Translations under genes and position numbers: made by a program
NCBI GenBank assembly: GCA_963932245.1
Contig: OZ010745.1
Location: 71,450,374 to 71,514,373, forward strand
From: Tachinus rufipes
Taxonomy: Eukaryota > Arthropoda > Insecta > Coleoptera > Staphylinidae
DNA: 64,000 bases
Direction of reading: 5' to 3'
In this document: piece by piece, positions 23,026 to 33,010 of the stretch
Layout: every line of letters starts with the position of its first letter
How positions within the stretch are numbered: position 1 is the stretch's first letter
The notes under the pieces: generated by a model
Databases searched by the model: none
The model's input: the letters and a program-made list of their open reading frames with translations, nothing else
Told to the model about the DNA's origin: nothing

Positions 23026-23698
23026 ACCTACTTTACTCAATAAAAATGTGTTAAGCTTTAGGTATCTTTTAACTTTTTCAAAACGTGTATTATGGACTTT
23101 CATCCTTTTATAAAACACTTTCTGGTACTTACACAATTCATCAGATTGATAATCAAGGAACTTACACAATTATCCACGCATTTTCTTTATATCTAAAGAA
23201 TATTAAAATTAAGTAAGGTTAAAATTAAAATGCTCTTCCATTTTGTTTGCTAAATCATAAAAACAAAAATTGCTCATTTTAGTTAGTTTTAAAACCTGTT
23301 CCATTAGCATGCCTCAATTATTGATAGTGCAACGTAATTGGTTCATAGTTTCCATTTTATTATTCAATTAATATTGACCAGTGAATTGCACTTTCGTTAA
23401 GTATTAGTTTTGTCAAATGACACCTCCAAAACGTAATACTTAACGTAATGAGCCAATAACGCACGACGTTTATTACTAAATAAATATGGTTGGAGCGCAT
23501 TACATGATAATTTAATAAAGTTATTAAGTGACAAGCAATTTAATAAATTATTTTTTTATGAGCGTTATATATAAATATGTATTAAAGTTGTACAAAAATC
23601 ATATTGTGCAATTCGCACAAACGCCCATTTCAACTTCTATGATACGTGAAAAATTCACTAATTTTGTCCTCTGCACAATATACTGTTATTAGTTCATA
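23026..23698. other. AT-rich intergenic DNA
   Basis: Nothing recognised. Confidence 0.35.
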
Positions 23699-23700
23699 TA

Positions 23701-24616
23701 CAGTCAGTCACAAAAGTCTACATACACCACTCAAAAACCTTCAAAAATTTGTTAAATTTTATATAGAAAAACATTTGTTTATTAAAATATTTTATAGTAC
23801 ATTTTTCAACCTCAGTACATGTAATTTTCAAAAAAGTTTTGATTTTTTGAAAACAAAACAATCCAAAAAAATTTACGCGCAACTGTCAAACACTGTGGAG
23901 GCTCGGTATGGTTTAGGGAGCTATGGCAGCTTCTGGAGTTGGAAATCTAGTTTTTATTGAAGGAATAATGGTCCACAAATTATATTTAAAGATTTTGCAA
24001 GATAATTTGTAGACCTCCGTTGATCTTTTGGGATTAAAAAATTGATGGATTTTTCAGCAGGACAACAATCCAAAACGTACGGCACCTGTTGTTAAGAAAT
24101 ATTTGCTTTATAGAACGCCAAAACAGTTTCATTCTCCTCCCCAGTCGCCTGATCTCAACCCTATTGAACATATTTGGGATTAGCTAGAGCAAAAAATTAG
24201 AAAAGTCAATATAACAAATCGCAAAACTTTAAAAAATGCGTTAAGACACGCTTGGTCTGAATTATCTTCTGTTATAACAGAAAATTGAATTCAGTCTATG
24301 CCGCGGCGGTTGCAAGCTGTAATAGATTTACAAGGAGGTTCAACAATATATTAAAATTGTGTAAATTTAGCGCTTTTCACTTTTTTTCTAAATTAATTTA
24401 AATCATCTTTAAGTGTATGTAGATTTTTGTGAGCTATTAAATTTGAATATTATTTTATTTTTCTAATTTTCTGATTTCAAATAATCAAAATTTTCTTGAA
24501 AATTACATGTACTGAGGTTGTAGAATGTACTATAAATTATTTTAATAAACAAATGCTTTTCTATATAGAATTTTTTGAAATTTTGAGGGGTGTATGTAGA
24601 CTTTTGTGACTGACTG
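23701..24616 (+). mobile_element. Internally deleted Tc1-like element with long TIRs
   Basis: Flanked by TA (23699-23700, 24617-24618). Both ends read CAGTCAGTCACAAAAGTCTA inward and stay alike for about 150 bp (left 23701-23855, right 24462-24616). Long TIRs of this kind are known from Tc1-group elements such as Minos. At 916 bp the copy is shorter than an autonomous element because the N-terminal half of the transposase is absent. Confidence 0.93.
23892..24350 (+). pseudogene. C-terminal half of a Tc1 transposase
   Basis: Starts at GGSV.VWGAMAASG (one base lost at about 23909), then NLVFIEGIM, FQQDNNPKRTA (second catalytic Asp, 24053-24085), and PQSPDLNPIEHIWD followed by a stop where Glu is usual (third acidic residue region, 24140-24183), LEQKIRK and a C-terminal tail ending near 24350. 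Both DNA-binding domains and the first catalytic Asp are missing, so it cannot be active. Confidence 0.88.
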
Positions 24617-24618
24617 TA

Positions 24619-26590
24619 GACAACACAAATAACTGTAAAAATTAAAAAAATATCTTCGTGCACAAGTATTACGGTTTGTCTCTCCAACGCTTAATATTTT
24701 ATTTGTCAACAATAGTGAGCCCCCGCATGTGCAGCATATCTTATAAAGTAGAATAATGAAACCAGAGTACTTAATACTAAATAGTCCAGACTGTTATCCG
24801 CTTCCATACGTATATCGTAGGTCATTAACAATGCAATCCGCAGTTACCGTTGTTAAATAGTTTATTAAGATTAAATAAGAAATGTTTAAACCAATTTTAA
24901 AAACTTTCAATGCATTTCAAGCTATCTGTCCTGTTTTTAAGTAATATGTATATATTTTACGGTTTACCACATTCATCATGTGATTTTTTTAATTAAGTTT
25001 AATTAATTCATTTATACAAAAAGATAAAATTGCGTGACTATAAATTTATTGTTTACATAAATTTATTGTTTTTCATCACAGCATATAAAGATAGTTTACA
25101 TTGCTCTTTAATAATGGTTGAAACTGAAGCTCTGATAATTGGATTGAATCGCAGTTCAAACTGTTATCAAACAATGCCCCATCATATATTTTAATCGATT
25201 AATAAATGTTAGCAGTAAATAATATACGTACCTATAAATTTCATTTATGCAATAAACGTCACATAGATTGCAATTTTAACAAATATTTAATAAATGTGAA
25301 AAGCATACTTCAACCTGTATCACATTTTCAATCCAGTTAACAATTGATTCACTATTTCTGATAAAGATTTGATAAGATATCAATATTGTCGTCAACTTTT
25401 TAACGTGAAATTATTCCACTAAATTTGAAATAGCTTCAAAGTACATCATGTAGACAGATAAGATAATAATATTATTTATCAAGATTAAAGCAAACTACAT
25501 ACTAGAAATATTGTATGCAATGCAAGTCGCTACGACGTTACTAAACCAAAGCATGACTCACATCACAGAAATTGGATCTTGTATAATTACGTTTTATAAA
25601 AAAATATATATAATGAGTAGCTATGTAGTTAGTTACAAATAAACAGGTTCGGTTTCAAACGGAACTAAAGCAATTCATATGGAAGATTATCTAGTAAAGA
25701 TTTTCATGCCATGAAGATAATTTACAATAGTTGAAAGGTGTGCCAATTATCACTACGTTAGCTGTACCGTTTATTAAAAAATATTTTTTTAACTCGGTAA
25801 ACTTGTAATATCTGTCAACATTTATCATAATGCCCAATAACAATAGTGTTTCCTACTATAACCCAATTATATCTCTCGTCTTTAAAATAGTTATTTATGT
25901 TATATTTTAACAATAATAGTTACTTACCGTACAAGTGTGTTATGTGGTATATTAGCCACAAGTTTGACTAACTTGTTTAAGTAATTAATATGCATTACAC
26001 ACGAGTAAAATTTAATATTTTATCTAAGGCTATAAAAAACTTTCACTTCAATTGAATTATGGCTTCCGGTAGATAAAGCTATGTGGAAAGTCACCTGACG
26101 ATGACTATTGCTTTAAAAGAGCTTCACCAATAAAGTATGTCCGTGTTTTATTAAAGTAAAGAGTATATTCCATGTGCAAGCGACAAATATTACATATGAG
26201 AGAATAGTCATAGATATCAGTAGTTTCTTTCATCCTCCTCACTAGCAAAAATCACCAACAACTACTACATTCGCCTACCAGTCGCATTATTTCCTTAGAA
26301 ATACTACAAAAACTTTTGTCTATTTCACTAAGTCCTGCTAGAGTGAGATAAAATGCAAAAGATATGTGAAATTAATGAGAAACATTTACTATTGTAAAAT
26401 AGGTTTAGCTTTTCAAAACGGAGAAGTTTAGTACTCAACTAGTACTCGGCTAGAAGGCTTGCAGTAGCAGGAGTAGGTAGTTTTCTGCATCAAAATCTTT
26501 ATTTATGTTCATACAATACGCAAATTGTGACATAGTGCTAGTTCTAGAGATAAGAGATCAAATATTTAAGAACTGAACAACTCCAATCCT
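24619..26590. other. AT-rich intergenic DNA
   Basis: Nothing recognised in nearly 2 kb beyond low-complexity A/T runs. Confidence 0.4.
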
Positions 26591-26595
26591 TTAAC

Positions 26596-26732
26596 CGGCT
26601 CTCTATGCCAGTCGTACACACCGTCACCATTGTAGTATAGTGTAATGTGAATGCATTTTGGCGTGTATATTACATTAAAAAATGCAAACAGACATACTAT
26701 AACGATAACGTTTGGCCGTTGTGTAGAGAGTC
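26596..26732. mobile_element. 137-bp MITE with TTAAC duplication
   Basis: TTAAC at 26591-26595 and 26733-26737 flanks a 137-bp segment whose left end GGCTCTCTATGCCAGTCGTA is an imperfect inverted match of the right end (inverse GACTCTCTACACAACGGCCA); similarity resumes at CATTGTAGTATAG / CGTTATAGTATG inside. The 5-bp duplication and weak TIRs make the superfamily uncertain. Confidence 0.55.
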
Positions 26733-26737
26733 TTAAC

Positions 26738-28152
26738 GAGTTTCATGCAAAAGACTTACAAAGCTAGATTCTAGATCTAAATAAATTACAATATTCGTAT
26801 GTTGTACGGCGTATACCAATCAATAGTTTGCAAAAAAGTTTAGATGGATCTTGTTTCTTTATGGTTTTTATTTTCCTGCTCAAAACTGTAATTGTATTTT
26901 TGGGCGTGACCGGAGTAATAAAACGTATCCTTAGTTATAATAGCTACGTAAATGACACATCATCAAAAAAGTAGGAAATATCTATTTTAAAGTTTAAAAA
27001 ATTAATTATATTCATTTAACAAAACGGAGAACTGCCTAATAGACCAATTTCCCACGGCTTGTCTAAGCGTATATAATAGCATACGTTTCCTAAGTAATAA
27101 CAGTTTCATAAATAATGACACATTACAAGTAAGAAATAGAAACAATATATTGCGCAACATGACCGAATATCTTTTGTTTAATATATCATTGCGTGATTGT
27201 AGAACAATATACTATACTATTGTTACGCACCTTGTATATTATTATGTTTAAAATGGAAATGCAATACTTAAGCTGATGTCGCTCTTGATAATCGAAGCTT
27301 ACTGAACTGATTTGCTGACGGGTGACGCCCGTAACAAATGCAGAACCCTGTATAATTTATCAACTTTTAAAATTCATTCCTATTTGGATATGATCAGTCT
27401 GAATGATTATTTTTTTAAATATATAGAAATGAATGTTCATCAAAACTTAATTGTATGATTTAATTAAGAAACGCGTATCTTTCAGCACTGACAGTACATA
27501 CCATCTTTATGTCCGCTACTTGTTTCTAGTAAAACTTCTAATAGTTAATCTCGAGATTTTAAACATTAATTTTAACGGTACTGCAAATACAACAATATGC
27601 AACTGCAACATAACAATGTAATTAAAAGTTAAAATCAAGTGTATAGTAATAAAAAATATTCTTCTACAAAAATAAGTTGTGTCATCATAACATAACATTT
27701 GTATAACTCTACATTTAATGTTAAAACATTTATTTGTACCTAACTTAATTTTAATCAAGATATACTTATATTACGAATATAAAAAATGTATGAACTAGAT
27801 TTTTTTTTATTCAATAAAAATCAAATCAAATGATCCTGATTCGTACATGTTAAATACAGACAATATTAACATACATTGCATAATGAAACTGACCTTGTTG
27901 TGCAGATCTGAAGGACATAGGTCATACACTTAACATTTTCACGTCACCCAAAGTAATTACTCTGAATTGTATGCGATTCGTAACCATATAATAAAAAAAA
28001 ATAGAAATCGTATGCCATCGGCATTGAAATAAATAAAAAATGTGTATTAGAAATCAAGATTGATTGTTGATTTTTTTAAGTAAAGAAAAGATTGAATTAA
28101 AAGAAAAGTTTCCACCTGACATTAGCAGCACAAGCGATTCATTGATTAATAA
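26738..28152. other. AT-rich DNA, possible intron of the 28.2-kb gene
   Basis: Holds the repeat copy at 27031-27125 (partner of 17172). No exon recognised. Confidence 0.35.
27031..27125. repeat. Dispersed repeat, partner at 17172-17270
   Basis: Second copy of the element described at 17172, same orientation, roughly 75-80% alike over its first 35 bases and less beyond. Confidence 0.6.
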
Positions 28153-28220
28153 TTAAATTATTACATAATATTGTAATGTATAAGGGTGAAGATAAATTGT
28201 GAAATATTTTATATACATAC

Positions 28221-28356
28221 TGGGATTGAATAAAATGCAAAGAAGACTCCTATCCTTGCACTTGGAATTGGTTCCTTGCATCTTACAAACTTTCTCGCAC
28301 GCATCACCGATAACATCCTCGACGGTCGCCTGGGCTTGCTCCTTCGCGTTGTCCAT
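28221..28356 (-). CDS. First coding exon of an unrecognised gene
   Basis: On the minus strand an ATG at 28354-28356 opens 45 codons beginning MDNAKEQAQATVEDVIGDAC and continuing with EKVCKMQGT, SKCKDRSLLC and ILFNP, then one base before a consensus donor (CCCA, then GTATGTAT) at 28220. If unspliced the frame would stop at 28153 after an unconvincing hydrophobic tail. GC content is well above the flanks. A TATA box sits about 65 nt upstream of the ATG. The peptide has no signal sequence, an acidic/amphipathic start and four Cys; I do not recognise it. The next exon must join in phase 1; the 36-nt exon at 11191-11226 has that phase, but 17 kb away. Confidence 0.6.
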
Positions 28357-28417
28357 GACTTATTAAATTATTTACGGATAAAGAACACTTATTGTTGCAC
28401 TTGTTTACTGCGGTGCG

Positions 28418-28423
28418 CTTATA
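28418..28423 (-). promoter_or_regulatory. TATA box for the 28.2-kb exon
   Basis: Minus-strand TATAAG within CGTTTATAAGCGC, followed after about 30 nt by an AAACAAGTGC region suited to a start site, then a short leader to the ATG at 28356. Spacing is right for a TATA-driven promoter. Confidence 0.5.
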
Positions 28424-28460
28424 AACGTTTTGATTGATAGTACACTCAGCACACCGAACA

Positions 28461-28467
28461 TATAAAA
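28461..28467 (+). promoter_or_regulatory. TATA box on the opposite strand
   Basis: Plus-strand TATAAAA within GAACATATAAAACGC, facing away from the minus-strand TATA only 38 bp away. A start site would fall near 28490. This gives a divergent promoter layout; the plus-strand transcript, if any, is unknown. Confidence 0.35.
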
Positions 28468-28680
28468 CGCACGGGTTCGTAGTTCGAACTGAAACTGGGA
28501 CTCGGATCTGGGCAAGCGTTGTGGATATCGACCCGCTACAACGAGGAGATTTTTACCTATGGCCGAGGAGGAAGCGCGCGTTCCATTGGAGAGGGAGCAA
28601 CTTCGGACTTTGTCCCGAAACCCATCAAGGACATATTGACCCAGTCGGGGCACCGCAAAAAATTGCAAACCATAAATAAC

Positions 28681-30309
28681 TATTTACAAAACTGATTAAA
28701 AAAACAATGGAAATGTTTATTTGTTGTCAAAGTATGTATGACTAATTTTATTATTATACTTATAAATGTAATAGATTTTATGCTTGTGGCTTAGATTTTG
28801 GAAGTACGGTACCAATTGTTACTAATGCAATTAGGTTTTAGTTATGTTTATTGTTTGATTAGATAATTTGCATATTATCATTAGTATGTCACTAATCTAT
28901 AATACGTATCTTGATTTTAAAGTTTAATACTAAGGTTAATAATGTTTTCTGCAAATAATATAAATACATCGTTATCCCAAGATCGATTAGTAGCCTGTAA
29001 ATTACTGTAGACTGTAGAGTTTGAACTTATTCTATTTATTTATCAGTCGTGATGAGTATAGATTACAAAATAATTTTATTGATCCCATCATTTTTTTTAA
29101 GATGTATAAAAAAACAATTAGAATAATATGCAATTTTGCAGAAATATATCGAACCTGATTGTTTAGTTGATTATAGCCAACGGCGGGGTGCGCAATTTTC
29201 AAAATAAATAATTTTTTATACAGCACATATATTGACATTACACAATAATATTTTACTTGGTTACGTTATGTGATTTGAAATTGTGTCACCGCACAAGACT
29301 GCGGATGTTTTCACAATAAATATTTTTGCAATTTCGCAATCAAAGTTTTGTATCACAATATTATAATTTTCATTCAATTATTTCATCAATTTCATACCAT
29401 TGAAATTACAATATTATACTTTTCACATTAATTTATGAGACAATAAACAGACATCTTGTCTAAATCGAACCCACGCGTTAAGTTGCGCATTGGCATAGCC
29501 CTGCACCAAAAATAAATAACAGCAGTCCAATAACCAATAGCTACCAATACCAAGTTTTTTTGCCCACAACTGACGTCACACGCACCACCAATCATGTTAA
29601 CTACAAGCTACTGTAAGACGTTATTCGATAGTTAGATCCTAAAAAATCTACAATTCCATAAACTCTAGCAAGATTTGTAATCACACTCAAGTAGATATAA
29701 TATACAGAATCAGATATTATATGTACTAACTACTAACAGATAAATACAAATTTGTGTTGTATGTCAAAGATAACAGTAAATCCTAAAAGTGAAATTATAT
29801 TTGCAAATAGCAACAAAATGCATTCAAAAATACAAAAAAACGCATTTATTTCTATATTTGATGGGTTTTTTCGGCTATTTCCTAACTATTATTTGACTAA
29901 AAGACTTCGACATATCATAGTTTAATCCTTTCTAAATGTGCTGATAAAAAAATAAATCAATTATCAAATAATTTGTAGAAGCAGCAATGAAGCCAAAGTT
30001 ATCGTTTTTGTTAAAATACTACAAATCAAGGTAGCGGTCGGTATGCTCTTAATGTGTTGTACAGTTTGACATACAAGTAAACATTTCCATAGTAACGACA
30101 GTTTGTATCAAATAGCACTTATTGTTTCGGCAGCTTCAGTATTTAACTAAAACAGACCAACAATTTTTAACAGTCGCTAGTTTTGACTACTTTATACTTT
30201 ACACGTCAATAAAGTGGTAACATCACCTAAGTGGTGCGTATGTATTTGGCTGAACGCACCAATTATAATCAATTTTTATTGCAAAATGTACAAGGCGTAC
30301 TTAAATATA
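28681..30309. other. AT-rich intergenic DNA
   Basis: No gene supported. At about 29465-29500 a minus-strand GTGGGTTCGATTTAG resembles a tRNA B-box but has no matching A-box at the right distance. Confidence 0.35.
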
Positions 30310-30821
30310 TAGTCATTTGGCCTTCTACCCTTTCGAGTGTACCGCGTTGGCTTCAGTGGCCTCTAATAAATTTGTACCATACCTTCCTATCTTTTGTCAT
30401 TTTCTTAGCTTCTTTCCACGGTTTTACCCTATTTGTTAGAATTTTTCTTAATATCTTCTCTTCTATCGCATCCGTATCTAAGTAAAGATCTGTAGACTGC
30501 TTTATATACTTTTATTTTTGTCTGTTTAATTTTTTGTTTGTTTATTAGCACCTACCCTCTTTATCCATCATTGTTCATAGGTATTTGATATCTATCTATT
30601 GTTTCTCATCTATCTCTATTTGTATCCTTTCTTTCTCAGCTGCTACTACCATAACTTTAGTTTTTTTCTTATTCGTTTTCCTCCCATTTTCTTTCAGTAT
30701 CTCGTTCCAGACTTTTTTGTTGTGTTCCAGATCTTTTCCGTTTTTAGCTAAAATCCCCATGTCGTCCGGAAAAACGCACTACTGCTATGCTTATCTTCTC
30801 CATTTTTCAATATCCAATATA
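30310..30821 (-). pseudogene. LINE reverse transcriptase, downstream half (split by insertion)
   Basis: Minus-strand pieces around 30600-30790: a damaged DDMGILAKNGKDLEH (catalytic Y/FADD region, 30730-30775) followed by VWNEILKENGRK and KKKTKVMVVAAEKE, the palm region that follows the active site in insect LINEs, then decayed thumb/C-terminal sequence to about 30310. The upstream half of the same gene lies at 31951-33010; a Tc1/mariner copy sits between. Confidence 0.75.
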
Positions 30822-31948
30822 CAGGGTGTTAAGTAAAAATGCGACAAAAATCAAAGAATATTTTGTCCTATGATGATTTCTGAAAACCCCTTTGTTTCGA
30901 AGATACAAGGTAAACAAAATTTGCGATAATTACAACATTTTATTATCAAAAAGTACATGTAAAGTTGCTGAATCTACAATAAATGTTCGAAATGACTTCC
31001 TCCAGCCTGGATAAGAGCATTCAATCTTCTCGTCATTGAGTGCCAAACTCTTTCAAACACACACATAGTTGTTATGAAAATTCCTTACTGCATTTCTTGA
31101 GAAACTGGCTTCATCGGTGAAAAAAATATGTATCAGGAATTGAGGAATTAGAACTAATGTTTGCAAAAGCCATTGACATAACGCAATACATAAAGGAAAA
31201 AAATCAGGTAGTAATGCCTAAATACACTGAATGTAGTATGGATACAACAAATTGCCCAAACTGTCCAATGACTTACATTCAAAGTATTAGCAATTTTCGC
31301 ATAGAACTACTTGGATCTTCCTTTATCATGTCAAGCACATTCTTTTCCAGTTGTACCGTTCTTAATGCCATTGATCTTCCTGTCCCTCCATTTCGATTCA
31401 ATGTGCCTGTTTCACGAAGACGTCGATGCATGTTTTCGATGATTTTTCGGTCGGCGATATTACGGCCATAAAACGGTTCAATGTACAATCGTCTCTATCT
31501 TATAATGAATTGCCATCAGCAAGTCATGAAACGCATGGCAGTCATCTCGGCGTTCGTATAGTGATTCATGGTAGAGAAATTCACTAACTATTAAAGACAC
31601 GTCAAACAGCCAAACGTCACTCAATCTGAATAACTGCAACCGATACATGTGATGATCAATGAAGAGACTGTACATAAGTAGATAAAACAGCCGTTAAGAT
31701 ATCGTTAACAATTTTTTGTACTTGTTAAACTCATTAATTTTTTGTACTTAATATACTCATTAGCGTACGCCATACTTTTATTTACATTAATGATTTCAAC
31801 AAATATCAAATATGGTTGTCGCAAATTTAGTTCACCATGTATCTTCGAAACAAAGAGGTTTTTTTCAAAAATCATCATAGAACAAAATATTCTAATAGGC
31901 CAAGAAATATCCGCTTGAATTTTTGACGCATGTTTACCTAACACTCTG
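30822..31948. mobile_element. Tc1/mariner element inserted in a LINE
   Basis: TA at 30820-30821 and 31949-31950. Left end CAGGGTGTTAAGTAAAAATG and inverted right end CAGAGTGTTAGGTAAACATG start TIRs of roughly 110 bp; the shared inner part includes TATGATGATTT.TGAAAA and TTTGTTTCGAAGATACA. Removing the element rejoins LINE sequence in the same frame direction, so insertion postdates the LINE. Confidence 0.93.
31060..31800 (-). pseudogene. Decayed transposase of the 30822-31948 element
   Basis: The best part (31279-31488) reads NIADRKIIENMHRRLRETGT then NRNGGTGRS, RTVQLEKNVLDMIKEDPSSS, the paired helix-turn-helix region of this group (consensus RLRETG...R........E..IL..V...P..S.R). Further on, IHIFFTDEASFSRN (near 31080-31140) keeps the first catalytic Asp, and the C-terminal VWHSMTRRLNALIQAGGSHF (near 30990-31060) is readable with shifts. 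The middle with the second Asp is lost and the N-terminus is scrambled. Confidence 0.8.
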
Positions 31949-31950
31949 TA

Positions 31951-33010
31951 TATTGTTTTTTGTTTAGCAAGTTTAATTTAATTAAATCATCCATAAAAAT
32001 GACACCTTGTATTACACCCTATGTGGTGCTAAATGATTGCGACCTCAAGTTTTTGCTTATAACGCAGTTTCTTGTTTCTTTATACATACACTTAATTACT
32101 CTAATTAACTTTTTGTCAACATTCCAATTGTACAGACTCTCCCATATTTTTGCTCTTGGTACTAGGTCAAATGCCTTCTCATGTCAAAAATAGATTGGCG
32201 AGTGTAATAAGCAACTTAATATACACAAAAGTTATGTTTTATCTCTTGCACTCATGCCTTTGCCCGTTTTAGCATCTTTCATTCGCGCTTACATTTCACA
32301 TATTTCATGAGCCACGCTATTCTGAGATTACTGTGTATATGTAAATTCTAATCTTGATATACATAGACAAATACATGGTCCTGCGAGCATCTTCCTTTTC
32401 TAAATCCACTCTGTTCTTCCGATAGTCTGCTCATCTTGTTGCCTAAATCTTTCCTCAGATTTCCTCAATTAGTTTCATTGAGTAGTATTTAGCACCGTTA
32501 TACCTCTGTAGTTATAGTCCATCTTGTCATCTTTTATTTAGTGGTAAAATTAGTCCTATTTCCCATTGCTTAAGGATTACTTCTTTGGTCATACTTTGTT
32601 ACATACTTTCAGTAACAGTTCTCTACCACCTTTATCCATGTTTTTCAATTTTCTGCTGTTATTTTATCATGTCCTTACCGTACTTTAGTCTGTTTAGAGC
32701 TTCTGGTAGTTCTTTCATCGTTATATTTTCTACAGTCTTTTTGTCTTCATTACCTGCCAGTAACTTTTAGAAATAATTCTTTCATCAATCCATCATTTCT
32801 TGCTCATCTTTTATTGCCAGTCTGTCTGTATCTTCCCATTTACTATAATATTTTTCAGTACACTATAGAGCCGTTTATGAATCCCTTTGCTGCCTAATTT
32901 TTTTTTCCAAATTCTGTCCAGTTTTTTTGCTTAAATTCTATTACCATGCTTATTACCTCCTTTCGTTGATCTTTGTATATTTCATAGCATTTTGTTGTCT
33001 TCTTGCCTCA
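31951..33010 (-). pseudogene. LINE reverse transcriptase, upstream half (split by insertion)
   Basis: Minus-strand pieces from right to left: MDKGG patch near 32630, KQWEIGLILPLNKK (32550-32590; consensus P..W..G.I.PI.KKGD), YRGITVL (32490-32510), NKMSRLSEEQSGFRKGR (32400-32450; consensus Q.GFRKGRST.D), DHVFV (32375), then decay, and QGVIFMDD near 32000. Many stops. The order and motifs fit RTE/BovB-like or related endonuclease-RT LINEs. The endonuclease part is not visible. Confidence 0.8.

Larger units (their letters stand above)
28405..28680 (+). other. GC-rich island at the divergent promoter
   Basis: The block is markedly less AT-rich than its surroundings and is open in long frames on both strands. 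The only plus-strand ATG with a fair context (TACCTATGG, 28559) gives 26 codons, MAEEEARVPLEREQLRTLSR to a stop at 28637-28639. It could be a short first exon or peptide, or the island may be 5' regulatory DNA. No family recognised, so no gene is claimed. Confidence 0.35.

Noticed and set aside
29460..29510. tRNA gene on the minus strand
   Set aside because: A B-box-like GGGTTCGATTT is present but no A-box at the right spacing and no paired acceptor stem.
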